From contig BSBN01001687.1 in NCBI GenBank assembly GCA_027924645.1, positions 3,844,001-3,908,000 on the forward strand: DNA of 64,000 nt, written 5' to 3'. The stretch comes from Cunninghamia lanceolata (taxonomy: Eukaryota > Streptophyta > Pinopsida > Cupressales > Cupressaceae). Positions 33,661 through 45,840 of the stretch are shown here, in pieces. Position numbers and translations under genes: made by a program. The first letter of the stretch is position 1, and every line of letters begins with the position of its first letter. The notes below the pieces were generated by a model. It made no database searches and was not told where the DNA came from. It worked only from the letters and a program-made list of their open reading frames with translations.

Positions 33661-34683
33661 AGTCGTTTGGTTTGTTTTTGGTACTAAAAATTGTATTTTC
33701 TGAGTTCAAGTTATGGCCAAAATTGTATCTGGGACAAAAAGTTGCATTTGAGCGACATAAAATTGCATTTGAAGGTTGCATGATCACATTTGATCAGCAG
33801 GCGGTCGTATCTGGTCGATCTACAGATGCATATGAACCGCAGACAGTCGCAGTTGGTTTCATGGATTGCATGTGGTTTAGATCTATCTTTTTATGTCTAA
33901 TCTGGGTTTTTTGTTATAGGTTTCATTATTTTGGCCTTTGCATGTAGCTTGCATGTCATTCCAGATGCAACCCTAGGCCTTTTAACTCATTTTCAAGTTG
34001 TTTTATTCAAGAATCTTTGATTATCTCCATCACAAACTTGAAATCTTCCTCATTTTCACAAAATTTGAGCATGAAAATGACAAAATCTTCTTTCTTAGCA
34101 ACGTTAGGGTTTTAAATGTTACATGTAGAAACATGCAAGGTGTTTTGTGTTGGATTTTGCTAACCCTGCAGGTTGATTGCACATTTGATCGACAGTAGGT
34201 CGCATCTGAATGACAGAAGATCACATCTGTGTAATAGCACCTCACTTTTGAATGATGGTTAATAGCATATGTTAATTCTGATTGCGCATTTGATTTATAG
34301 AAGATTGCCTTTGCTTATCTCTATATGCATATGCTTTCTGCTTCTTAAAAATTAAGGTTTTTTAGAAAATTGATGGTTTCTCGGTGCAACTTGACTTAAA
34401 CGTATGTCCAAGAATGGAGGCAAACAAATTACTAACATGTTTTCTGTAGATCCGAGTGATCCAAGGATTCATATTTTATCACTAGAGTAGGCATATTTCA
34501 TTTGGTGCTTAAAATTAACATTGTCTACTCTGTGTCTACTTTTCATTTATTTTGTTTGCTTGTCTAGTCTGTTTGTATCCCAATTTAGCAGTGACAGTAT
34601 CCTCTCCCCCTACCTAACCAATGGATCTAGGGTGCAAGAGAAATCATTGCTAACTCTAGGCAGGCTTGCCTTCCCATTGTGAG
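33661..34683 (+). repeat. Element C leader with short degenerate repeats
   Basis: Units like TCGCATTTGATCGACAG recur at 33725-33860 and again at 34175-34310. Between and after them is unique leader that matches the A leader from about 34480 to 34683 (reverse of 18150-18310). No gene. Confidence 0.7.
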
Positions 34684-36188
34684 TGGTGCAGGGGCACCTA
34701 TAGGTCCAAGAGACCTATCATGAGTTTTATTTCTATGTTTTGGTTTGCATTGCAATAAGGTCTTGAAGACCATCTTGTTGAGTTGTAATAAGGTCTTTTG
34801 ACCACTTTGAAGCATGTTGAAATCATTCACAGTCATCTTGTAAGGCCTTGGTGCCAATCTTGTATGTAGTCAAGTCAAGTCCTAAGATGGTCCATTGTAG
34901 TCATGTAATCCATGATTGTAAGGGTGGAGTGAACTTCATGTCTCTCATGTTTGTAGCCATTCATGGCATGTAGGAACTATTTTAAAAAAGTTTGAAATAG
35001 TCTTGTGAAGTAATTATTCACATTGTAAACAAAACTACATTATATGCAATTGTAATAAGGTGACAAAAAAGGGACAGTTTGGAGGTTGCAGAGTTAGTTT
35101 TTTGCTTCCCATCGACCCCAAACTACCTACAACTATTTGCAAATGATGTAAACATGTTAAAAATGCCTCTCACTCATTGGAGGAGGCATGTTGTTGTGAA
35201 GGATTTTCAAAGAAGAAGAAATAACTCAATTTTTCCTGCATTTTTTGGTATTTCTTACTGTTACAAGTCGTACCCTATCCCAGTATAGAACTATCATAAG
35301 TCCACTTCATATTGCATTGATAGAGGAGAGTGTTAGGATTGATTTGAATATGATTTGGACTCTTGACAATCAATCTGAATGAAGTTATTACTATTCTTCT
35401 AAGACTGGTCGATAAAACCTTGATTTAGGGTTTTGAACAAGAACGATGAAAAACCTTCCACTATTTCTCATCATCAAATGAATAGTGGAATGGGTTTGTG
35501 CATTTGTGTATTTGATGTTTGGAATAAATGCAGGAAGGAAGAACAAGTTTTGGCCAGTTTTTGGTAGATTTGGCTTGACAAAACCATGTGTCAAGCCATT
35601 AGAAGGAACCCACGTGTCTAAATCTAGTACAGTGGACTATAGGAGTCTAAAACCCATGAAATCTTTTGTTTTTCCACATATTTGACATGTTCTAGTGGTT
35701 GTGCAAGTTCTGTAAGGTAGATCAAGGGTAGTCCCTTTGTAAATTAGGCCTAATTGGGGCTCTAATCAGAGTTGCCAGTCACTATTTGAGGCATTTTTAC
35801 CAAAGAACCCACTAGTCATTAGGTGATATGTTGTGAGTCTTGTGTAAATACACATTATAATGGTCAAAGTCTGTCAGAAGAGGGTAATTGTGAAGAGTTA
35901 TTGCCACTGTTCCCAAAATAGGGCTACAAGGAATTTGAGTGGCTTGTAAAGCAAGTACTAGCCCCATACATGTAAGACCCTAACCAATGGTTTGGAAATG
36001 TCTTGTTGGATGTCTTGAACCCTTTGAAGTGACTTCCTTTGAGGAGATCATGTGTTTGGTGCCATATCCCATATTGAGCCCCTTGGCTTAGGTCTTGTGA
36101 ATTTTGAAGGACTGTCATTGTAAAACAGTGAATCCCCCTTCATGTTGAATAATTTGATAAACATATTGAAGTGCGAACCTCTACATCA
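34684..36188 (+). repeat. 5' LTR of G2
   Basis: Starts TGGTGCAGGGGCACC, ends CTCTACATCA. Matches 40822-42321 closely. The copies differ by short gaps, for example near 34740-34790 and just before the 3' end. Confidence 0.93.
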
Positions 36189-36191
36189 TAG

Positions 36192-36203
36192 TGGTATCAA
36201 AGC
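36192..36203 (+). other. Primer binding site of G2
   Basis: TGGTATCAAAGC, three bases after the LTR; one change from the tRNA-Met type. Confidence 0.87.
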
Positions 36204-36254
36204 TATTCTAGTTGGGAAAGTTGTAAGGAGAACTTGTGAGTGAGGTGTGTGACA

Positions 36255-37382
36255 ATGCCTCCAAAAGGTGGATCTGCTATTGCAAGAGAGTTGAAGGCAT
36301 TGAGAGAGAAGGTAGAGGCCTTAGAGAAGAAGAGAATGGCTACTAAGGAAGAGAGTACCTCAGTAGAGGAGGAAGAGGATGGAGAGGAAGACCATCCTGA
36401 AGAAGAGAGAAGGTTCCTTAGAGCCTTGAAAATAATGAAAGTAGAAGCCACAAAAGTGAAGATAGATATACCAATGTATGGGGGAAAAATGAATGCTGAG
36501 GCATTACTAGAATGGATGGATGCCATGAATAATTACTTTGAATATAAGGAGATGGTAGATAACAAAAAGGTCAAGTTTTCCAAGACCAAATTGAATGGGG
36601 CTGCTTTGACTTGGTGGAATTACTACCAAGGAGAGAGAGTGAAAGAGGGTAAGAACATGGTGACTTCGTGGGAAAGAATGGTAAGCAAGTTGAAGACACA
36701 ATTTCTTCCTACAGATCATAAGGTGTAAGTGTTTAGAAGGCTGCAAAACTTGAAGCAAAAGGACATGGACGTGGCAACCTATACTGAGGAATTTCACAAA
36801 CTTAGTATGAGGTGTGGTCATGTGGAGAATGAGAAGGAGAGAGTGGCCATGTATTTGAATGGCCTAAGGTTCACAATCCAAGATGAGATGAGCCTAGTGA
36901 CACCTAGGACAGTAGAAGAGTGCTTCCAAGTGGCATGTAAGGTACAAGAGAGGTTGAAGAGAAAGCAGGAGCAACAAGGAAGGGGTAGAGGAGGTAGAAA
37001 TTTTAGAGGAAGAGGCAATTTTGGGGGTAGAAATTAGTTCTAAAGGCAGCAAGGAGAGTTTAGTCAAAATGAGCAAAGTGGAGACTCAAGTGGTAGAGGA
37101 AGTTTTAGAGGAAGAAGGCCAAATGGGAGAGGAAGATTTGGTGGCCTAGGAAGAGGTTCAAACACCTTCACAGGTAGATGTTGTAATTGCAATCAAGTGG
37201 GACACCTAGCCTTTAAATGTCCAGAGAAGCAAGGCTCTAGTTCTCATGGAGGGGAAAGAAGAACTCAGTTGGTACAAGAAGAGGATTGTCAAAGTATCAA
37301 CACACCACCTAAGCTTGTAGATCCAGAGTATGGAGAAAACTTAATTTTTAAGGAGAACTCTCTTGAAGGTGCCAAATGCTAA
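36255..37382 (+). pseudogene. G2 gag, broken by stops
   Basis: Capsid/nucleocapsid protein. ATG at 36255 opens MPPKGGSAIARELKALREK, followed by a Glu-rich coiled-coil-like region and a retrotransposon gag core (MNAEALLEWMDAMNNYFEYK, TWWNYYQGER). The frame is kept across three stops: TAA 36726-36728, TAG 37035-37037 and TAA 37041-37043. After them come an Arg/Gly-rich stretch and a complete CCHC knuckle (CCNCNQVGHLAFKC) near 37177-37220. The frame ends at 37382, where a shift leads into protease. Confidence 0.87.
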
Positions 37383-37389
37383 GGAGCCA

Positions 37390-38691
37390 CCACAAAGGAA
37401 GTCACTTTTTAGAACTTCTGGCAAATCCGGTGGAAAGATATGTAAAGATATAGTTGATTTAGGATCTACAGACAATTTAGTATCATTAGAAATGGCTAAG
37501 AAGTTATAATTGAAAAGAATTCCTCATTCTAACCCTTATAAGGTGTCTTGGTTAAATAAGGGTCAGCAAGTACTTGTAAATGAACAATCTTGGGTAGACT
37601 TTCAAATTGGAGGGTATAGGGATAGAGTCCTATGTGATGTGATTCCCATGGATGCTTGCCATCTGCTCCTAGGACGTCCATGGCAGTATGATCTTAATGT
37701 ACAACATGATGGGAAAAAGAATATTTATACTATCACAAAGAATGGTGAGTCTTTTACCTTGAATCCTTTTCCGGATGAAGGCCTAGATAAACAAGTAGGT
37801 TCTAATGTCATGCTAGTTGGGGAAAAAGAATTTTTGCAGACCTTGAAAGGAGAAGGGGGTCTAGGATTTGCCTTGATTGTCAAGCCAAAGTGCATGTCTA
37901 TTTTGTCCACAAATAAGAGAGAACCTATTCCTAGTGAAGTCCAAAACTTGTTGAAGAAGTATAATGACATTGTACTGGATGATTTGCCTAATTCTCTACT
38001 TCCAATCAGAGATATCAATCACCATATAGACCTAATACCAGGTGCTACATTGCCTAATAAGGCTACCTACAAGATGATACCTACCCAAAATGAAGAGATA
38101 GCAAATCAAGTGCAAGAATTGTTGGATAAAGGCCTAGTAAGGGAGAGTTTAATCCCTTGTGCTGTCCCTACTATGTTGGCTCCCAAGAAGGATGGAAAAT
38201 GGAGGTTATGCACTGATTCAAGAGCCATCAATAGGATAACCATCAAATATAGGTTTCCTATGCCAAGAATTGAGGATCTCATGGACTATCTAGGTGGAGC
38301 ATGCTATTTTTCAAAGATTGACTTGAAGAGTGGGTACCATCAGATTAGGATCAGAGAAGGGGATGAATGGAAGACAACATTCAAGACTAATGAAGGTCTT
38401 TATGAATGGTTGGTGATGCCCTTTGGTTTGTCCAATGCACCTAATACTTTCATGCGCCTAATGAATGAGACATTGAAACATTTCATTGGAAAGTTTGTTG
38501 TGGTTTATCTAGATGACATTCTTATTTTTAGCAGGTCCAAAGAAGAACATTTGAGGCACCTTGACATGGTACTAAAGAGGCTGCATGAGGAGAAATTGAT
38601 GATAAAATTGGATAAGTGTGATTTCATGAAAGAAGAGTTGGTGTACCTTGGCTTTGTCATTTCCAAAGGAAGATGGATCCTTACAAGGTAG
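37390..38691 (+). pseudogene. G2 protease and reverse transcriptase
   Basis: The protease begins before the TAA at 37507-37509, with the active-site segment at 37456-37464 reading D-L-G rather than D-S-G. Its C-terminal part (CHLLLGRPWQYD) lies at 37650-37690. RT follows in the same frame: [69 protein letters not shown] and the catalytic Y-L-D-D at 38506-38517. At about 38670 the frame shifts and the RT continues in the next entry. From 37510 to 38691 it is one open stretch of 393 codons. Confidence 0.9.
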
Positions 38692-39677
38692 ATGCTATTC
38701 TCAATTGGCCAACTCCAAAATCCAAGGGAGATGTGAGGAGTTTTCATGGACCTGCAAGCTTTTATAGAAAATTCATAAAGAACTTCAGCTACATATGTGC
38801 ACCAATCCTTGACACCATCAAAGGAGGTAATAAGGGTAAGTTTTTTTGGACTAATGAAGTTGATAAAGGGTTTGAATACTTGAAGAAAAGAGTAGCCCAA
38901 CAACCTATACTTGTGCTTCCTGATTTTGATAAGGTTTTTACCATTGAGTGTGATGCTAGTAACCAAGCAATAGGGGTTGTTTTTAGCCAAGAAGGCAGAC
39001 CAGTTGCATTTTTCAGTGAAAGGCTAAATGAGGCAAAGCAAAAGTATTCATCATATGATCTAGAATTGTATGCTATGTTTCAAGCACTTAAGAAATGGAG
39101 GCACTACTTATTGCCCAAAGAATTTGTTGTTTTTACTGACAATCATGCTCTAAGTTTCTTGAATGGGCAAGACAAATTTAGTCATAGACATATGAAATGG
39201 GTGGAGTGTCTACAAGCATATACCTTCACCATAAAGCATAAGAAAGGCCAAGCCAATAAAGTGGCTGATGCACTTAATAAGAGGGAACTTATGGTGCAGG
39301 AAATGCAATTTAAAAGCATGGGGATAGATGCACTCAAGGACATGTATCATGATGATGCTGATTTCAAAGAAATTTATGAGGTTTGCACTCATTTTTTGAA
39401 TACATTTCATAGTGAAGATTCTAATTTTTTACTTCAGAATGGTTTGGTTTTCAAAGGGAGTCAATTGTGTGTGCCTAGATGTTCAATGAGGGAGAATATT
39501 ATAAAGGCGAAGCATAGTGGGAGTCTTGGAGGTCATTTTGGACTTGATAAGACTTTGGATCAGGTTAGGAGGTTCTACTATTGGCCAAGAATGCAAGTGG
39601 ATGTCAAAAAATATGTTGAGGGTTGCACCATATGTCAAAGAGCCAAAGGAACTTCATCAAATGCAGCGCTTTATTAG
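38673..39677 (+). pseudogene. G2 RT end, RNase H and integrase zinc domain
   Basis: An open stretch of 334 codons after the shift. It holds the RT connection (VRSFHGPASFYRKFIKNFS), then RNase H with its acidic residues in place: ECDASNQAIG, YDLELYAMFQALKKW, VFTDNHALSF and VADALNKRE. The integrase zinc-binding domain ends it: H in KAKHSGSLGGHFGLD (both histidines present) and C in GCTICQRAKG. A TAG at 39675-39677 separates it from the core domain in the same frame. Confidence 0.9.
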
Positions 39678-39716
39678 CCACTTCCCATTCCCAATAGGCC
39701 TTGGGAGATTGTAAGT

Positions 39717-40535
39717 ATGGATTTTGTAATGGGGCTGCCTAGAACACAAAGGGGTTTTGATAGTGTCTTTGTGGTTGTTGACCGGTTTAGTAAAATGGCA
39801 TACTTTCTTCCTTGCAAAACTACCAATGATGCATCACATATTGCAGGCTTGTTCTTTAAAGAAATAGTAAGAATACATGGTTTACCTTTGAATATTGTCT
39901 CTGACAGGGATCATAAATTCATTGGTCACTTCTGGAGGACCTTATGGAAGAAACTAGGCACCAAAGTCTCATATAGCTTTGCCTACCATCCTCAAATAGA
40001 TGGACAAACTAAAGTGGTAAATAGGTCATTGGAAAACCTTCTAAGGTGTCTAACAAAGGAGCATGGACAGGCTTGGGATCTGATTTTATCCCAGGCAGAG
40101 TTTGCATATAATGACTCCATGAACAGGAGTATTGGGAAGAGCCCTTTTGAAGTGGTTTATGGAATGCATCCTAGGGGTGTATATGAGTTGAGAGATCTAC
40201 AAGGAATAGATAGAAGAAGTGATCAAGGGGAATATTTTTTTGTTGCAATCAGAGACATGCATCAGCAAATGAAAGAAACTCTTCAAAAGAATGTACACAA
40301 GTACAAGGAGAGAGCAGATTTGAAGAAGAGAGATCTTCAATTCAAAGTTGGTGACTTAGTGTTGGCACATCTAAAGAAAGAGAGGCTTCCTAAAGGCAAG
40401 TACACCAAACTAATGATGAAGAAGATAGGGCCTTATAGGGTGGTCCATAAATTTGGGCAAAATGCCTATGAAATTGAGTTGCCTCTCAGGGTAGCAATAA
40501 CTCCAATCTTCAATGTTTCTAATTTGTATCCATAA
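39717..40535 (+). pseudogene. G2 integrase core and C-terminal domain
   Basis: Open for 272 codons in the same frame as the preceding piece. The first two catalytic aspartates are present (MDFVMGLPRT and VSDRDHKFIG). At the third position, where the family has Glu after the HPQ-DGQT motif, this copy has Lys (DGQTKVVNRS near 40000-40025). The GPYRVVHKFGQNAYEIELP segment and ITPIFNVSNLYP mark the end of the core C-terminal part. With two stops around it and the Lys, it is not expected to be active. Confidence 0.9.
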
Positions 40536-40799
40536 AAAGGGTCTGTAGTTGGTGATTCCAATGCAGGTGTAGCAGTAGAAGAGGATGAGGATTGGGTGAA
40601 GGAGTTGCCACCTAGCCAACCCATGAAACTTTAATGCATCTTAGACACAAAGGAGGTGAAGAAGACTAGGAGGAAGACCTATAAAGAGTACCTCGTCAAA
40701 TGACAAGACCTACCTGTAGAAGATGCCACATGGATGTCTAAAAATGACATCAAACAACATGGGATTTCTCTTGAAGACCTCATCTCAAAGGGGACTTAA
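40536..40799 (+). pseudogene. G2 chromodomain, broken
   Basis: Continues the integrase frame. YKEYLVK is followed by TGA at 40701-40703, at the place where the G1 chromodomain has Trp, and then PVEDATWMSKNDI. A further TAA interrupts the linker before it (40632-40634). The natural end is TAA at 40797-40799, about 20 bases before the 3' LTR. Confidence 0.83.
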
Positions 40800-40821
40800 G
40801 ATTTTTCCCTCCCCGGGAGCA

Positions 40822-42321
40822 TGGTGCAGGGGCACCTATAGGTCCAAGAGACCTATCATGAGTTTTCTTTCTATGTTTTGGTTGAAGACCATCTTTTTGA
40901 GTTGTAATAAGGTCTTTTGACCACTTTGAAGCATGTTGAAATCATTCACAGTCATCTTGTAAGGCCTTGGTGCCAATCTTGTATGTAGTCAAGTCAAGTC
41001 CTAAGATGGTCCATTGTAGTCATATAATCCATGATTGTAAGGGTGGAATGAATTTCATGTCTCTCATGTTTGTAGCCATTCATTGGATGTAGGAACTATC
41101 TTAAAAAAGTTTGAAATAGTCTTGTGAAGTAATTATTGACATTGTAAATAAAACTACATTGTATGCAGTTGTAATAAGGTGACAAAAAAGGGATAGTTTG
41201 GAGGTTGCAGAGTTAGTTTTATGCTTCCCATTGACCCCAAACTACCTAAAACTATTTGAAAATGATGTAAACATGTTAAAATGCCTCTCACTCATTGGAG
41301 GAGGCATGTTGTGAAGGATTTTCAAAGAAGAAGAAATAACTCAGTTTTTCCTGTATTTTCTGGTATTTCTTATTGTTACAGGCCATACCCTATCCTAGTA
41401 TGGAATTGTCATAAGTCCACTTCATATTGTATTGATAGAGGAGAGTGTTAGGATTGATTTGAATGTGATTTGGACTCTTGACAATCAATCTAAATGAAGT
41501 TATTACTGTTCTTCTGAGACTGGTCGATAAAACCCTTATTTAGGGTTTTGAACAAGAATGATAAAAAATGACCCTTCCACTGTTTCTCATCATCAAATGA
41601 ATAGTGGAATGGGTCTGTACATTTGTGTATTTGATGTTTGGAACAATTGCAAGGAGGAAGGATGAGTTTTGGCAAGTTTTTGGTATATTTGGCTTGACAA
41701 AACCATGTGTCAAGCCATTAGAAGGAACCCACGTGTCTAAATCCAGTACAGTCAATTGTAGGAGTCTAAAACCCATGAAATATTTTGTTTTTCCATATAT
41801 TTGACATGTTCTAGTGGTTGTGCAAGTTCTGTGAGGCAGATCAAGGGTAGTCCCTTCGTAAATTAGGCCTAATCGGGGCTCTAATCAGAGTTGCCAGTCA
41901 TTATTTGAGGCATTTTCCCCAAAGAACCCACTAGTCATTGGGTGATATGTTGTGAGTCTTGTGTAAATACACATTGTAATGGTCAAAGTCTATTAGAGGA
42001 GGGTCATTGTGAAGAGTTATTGCCACTGTTCCCAAAACAAGGCTACAAGGAATTTGAGTGGTTTGTGAAGCAAGTACTAGCCCTATACATGTAATACCCT
42101 AACCAATGGTTTGGAAAGGTCTTGTTGGATGTCTTGAACCCTCTAAAGTGACTACCTTGGAGGAGATCATGTGTTTGGTGCCATATCCCATATTGAGCCC
42201 CTTGGCTTAGGTCTTGTGAATTTTGAAGGACTGTCATTGTAAAATAGTGAATCCCCCTTCATGTTGAATGATTTGATAAACATATTGAAATTTCTTCCAT
42301 CCCCTTAGAACCTCTGCATCA
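40822..42321 (+). repeat. 3' LTR of G2
   Basis: 1500 bp, partner of 34684-36188. It is preceded by CCCGGGAGCA rather than a long purine tract. Confidence 0.93.
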
Positions 42322-42326
42322 GTGGG

Positions 42327-43081
42327 AATGGGATGACCTAGGCAGAAATAGGTCAAAGCCAGACCATTCCAATCCGCTTGAAAAATAATGTGAACTTGTG
42401 ACAAAAGTCACAAACAATGGGTGTTGTTCTACTATACCAACAAATGTTCCCCACAATACCATAAGGTGTGTGAAACCCTACAAAGCCTAACCTCTGCAGG
42501 CTGGGGGGCCTCCTTAACAGAGTGAATTGCTGCATGTATAGCCACCCGAACGGAAGCCCATACTAAAAACTAAGTTTAGAAGCTAAAAACCCTCTATCTA
42601 CTGGCGCAGGAGGTCGAACCTCTGAAGTCTTCCCACACTTTCACAGCTTATAGTAGAGATGGCAAATTTTTAGAGGTCTTTGGATCTTTAGAAATTTGAA
42701 GTCTGGTATGCCCAAGAAGTGAGTGGTCTGTAAGGGGGAGCTAGTGCTACCAAACTTCTAGGCCATCCATTATAAGTAGGTGCGGTTGGAGAAATCCAAG
42801 TGGGAACCCAGTAGATATTATCCTTGCCTAGCCTAGGTTGTACAAATTGATCATTGTGTTTGGCATGCATGTACATGTGAGATCTTGTGTTTGATATCTC
42901 CATGTCATCCTCAACCTACTTGTCATAACACATTTCCCAATCATTACACTTCATCCAATCATTCCAAGCCAAATCACCTTAGTCATTCAATCAACCACAT
43001 CCTAATTAACCCAAGTCATCTAACCTCATCAGTATACATCATCCTCTTTCTAATCCAATCCATTTCATCCTACACCATGTC
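42327..43081 (+). other. Element C leader, second part
   Basis: Resumes C after G2, in reverse of 17349-18145 of element A. No gene; the frame 42885-43160 is composition-driven until the probable ORF start. Confidence 0.6.
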
Positions 43082-45840
43082 CACATTAGAAGACCTCGTG
43101 CCTCAATTCCAAGACCTCCTCCAAGCACTTTATCGAGAACCACAACCCCTAGATCAATGAATCATTCAACGACTACAAGCCTTCATCCAACAATGTCAAC
43201 TCTAAACAAGCCATTCACCTCACATGCAACATCTCATAGCACAAGCCCAACACTTCATAACCACGTGTCAATCACAAACCTAACAAGTACATCATCATCC
43301 CCTATCCATTCAACACCAACCAATTCCACCTCATACCTATGTGGCATCCCCCTTTATTCCTTATCAATCTAATCCATCCGCATTTCAAATCACTTCCAAA
43401 TCACCTTATCCCAGATTTTTTCATAACAATGCCACATCACCTCATCCTACATCTTTCCATAACAATTCCACATCACATTATCCCACATCTTTTCATAACA
43501 ACTCCACATCACCTAATCCTATACCTTCCACAATGCCACATCACCATACACTACTTCTTCCAATATATACCATTATCCACAACAACCCATATCCCAAGAT
43601 CTTTTACCTACACATCCTACCATTTCATCTCTTCATCAAATACATTCACAAGACTATCAATGGCCCCCACAACATGAACATGCAAGTCCAAGTGGTCTTT
43701 TGTACATAAATCAAGTGAACCCAAGTCCACTCATGCAACAAGACCTAATAGACTTAAGTCCACCTATGCTACAAGGCCTAATAACCTTTGACTCAAGTCT
43801 AAGTGACTCTTTGTACATAAATCTAGTATCCTTAAGTCCGCCTATGCTTCAAGACTTAATAGCCTTTAACAAGGGAGATACAAACCTAGAGCAAGCATCC
43901 TGTAAGTCACCTTCACCATTAGATCACATGCCAACACATGAACCTACTAGTCCCATTTTGACACCATCATGTGATCCCATTCCTAGTCTATTGACCCACA
44001 AACCATCTAATTCATCTAGTCCTACTATCCCTCCATCCAATCCTATTTCTAATCCATCCAAGCACATTATCCCTTCATCCAATCCAAATCCCAATCCATC
44101 TACCTTCATTATCCCTTTGTCTGATCCAAATCCTATTTCTAAGCCTACGGTATTATCCACCATTATCATCCATCCCTTATATTGTCCATTTACCCATACC
44201 CTAGAAAAGGATGTGATCCATTGGCTACTAGCTAGGAAAAACTTATCCTCATGTCAAACAACACCTAGCAATGAGCCTTCAAATGTCATGCTTATCCCTC
44301 CAAACCCATCATGTGATCCATATGCCATTGAGCCAATTGAAGAGCCTCCCATCATAAGTCCAAATCCAAGTCCATCATACTCTCTTATGGATGCATATCA
44401 AGAGCCCATTAAACTCATCCAAGAGCCCCCCACTTTCACTTCCATGAAGCCACAAGAGTTATATCAAGAGTATGATCCTAAGCATGTGGATATATCAAGC
44501 CTTCACTCAAATCAAGATCAAATTCTTCCTATTCACCCCATCCATAACATTTATCTTTTCCATGATCAAGATGATATTACCTATGAAGAAGCTATCCATG
44601 AGCACCTTGATCTTATTCATAATCCCATACCTGTCCATGAGCAAGATATTCAAATCGCTCTTATCTATCCTCAATCTAACTCTAATGAGACAAATTCCAC
44701 TTCTCATGATGAGACATGTGCCTCCTGAGAACACATAAGCATAGAAGATCAAACAAATAACTTAGATCCTAATGAGCAAAAACAAGATCTTAATGATCCT
44801 TTCGCGTCCACCATCAACTCCATTTCAAATCCATCATGCCCTATTGATCTATCCACCCTCATTCATGAGTGTTCCTCCTTAGAACACCAACAACCATTAT
44901 CCGCTACCTCACCTTCTCTATCCTATAAGGAACTTATGTCTAGTGTTCCACCCACACCTAGTCCCATTGTCAATCGCATCCTCCAAAACATGAACTACCA
45001 AGGTAAAGGCTTAGGCCTTCATGAACAAGGTATTTTGGAGTTGATCCATGTCAAGATTCCTCTGCGCTCATTTGGCCTTAGATACACACCTCAAGGTCAA
45101 CAATATAATGATGTTGGTAATTCCTCCACTTCCTCCATGCATCCTAAGTCCACCATTTCCTATCGCAAATCCCATCATACACCTAAAGCATATGTTGCCA
45201 TTCCACCTCCATCATCCTACAATGTCAAAAGCATGTGACCATACACCTTCCACCATCAATTTTTCCTCCATTGCTTCTAAATCCTAACATCCATCCATCT
45301 ACTTTACCACCATTGCTTCCAACACCTAACTATCCATTCATCCATAAATCCTCTAAACATCCCAGTCATTACCAACAAATGCACACATTGTCTAAACAAG
45401 GAGCTTCCACCAACCCCACTCATTCCACCAAACCCATGGGATTCAAAAGAAAAAAATTTGGATACCTCTACCTATAAAGCCAAAAATCCTAAAAATCTTA
45501 ATGCCTTAGGACACAAAAGCACATAATCAAAGAAAAATCCATCTCAAAAGCTGCATACAGCCACACACCTCAAAGCAAAAATGAAAAAGGTATGGGTCCC
45601 TAAGCAACAAGAAATTACTTTAAATCCATCTAACAAGATATCCAAACCCATACCTCCACAAGCAAAGTCTAAAAGAAAAATGGTATGGGGCTCTAAGAAA
45701 AAATCCATCAAGGGAAATGATACATCCACCTCACAATCATCCCAACCATCCTCATCCATTCATAAATCCCACTCCACTCAAAAGTCTCATAAATCAGAAA
45801 AATACTAAGTCTATGTGGGTCTCCAAATGCTTACGTCATC
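43079..45840 (+). pseudogene. Element C Pro/Ser-rich polyprotein with G-patch, broken
   Basis: Counterpart of 17348-14392 in element A. The likely start is ATG at 43079 (MSTLEDLVPQFQDLLQALYREP). After frame damage in the Gln/His-rich part, an open stretch 43700-44728 carries tandem SPPMLQDLI-type repeats, FHPLYCPFTHT-type and HDQDDITYEEAIHEHLDLIH segments. TGA 44726-44728 interrupts it; the same frame continues to 45238 with the G-patch (ILQNMNYQGKGLGL, EQGILELIH) at about 44962-45054. The VWVPK-type motifs appear at 45582-45610 and, altered, at 45678-45715 and 45808-45840. The zinc-knuckle segment of element A (about 200 bases) is missing here. Confidence 0.72.

Larger units (their letters stand above)
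34684..42321 (+). mobile_element. L5 / G2: Ty3/gypsy chromovirus, innermost insertion
   Basis: LTRs of 1505 and 1500 bp, GTGAG/GTGGG flanks (34679-34683, 42322-42326), a tRNA-Met type primer site, and gag, protease, RT, RNase H, integrase and chromodomain in order. It sits in the leader of element C; element A shows the empty site at 18146-18150. It is better preserved than G1 but still carries stops in gag, protease, integrase and chromodomain and a shift in RT. Confidence 0.94.

Noticed and set aside
43924..44169. Minus-strand Gly/Asp-rich frame in element C
   Set aside because: Reverse reading of the Pro/Ser/Asn repeats; not matched in element A.
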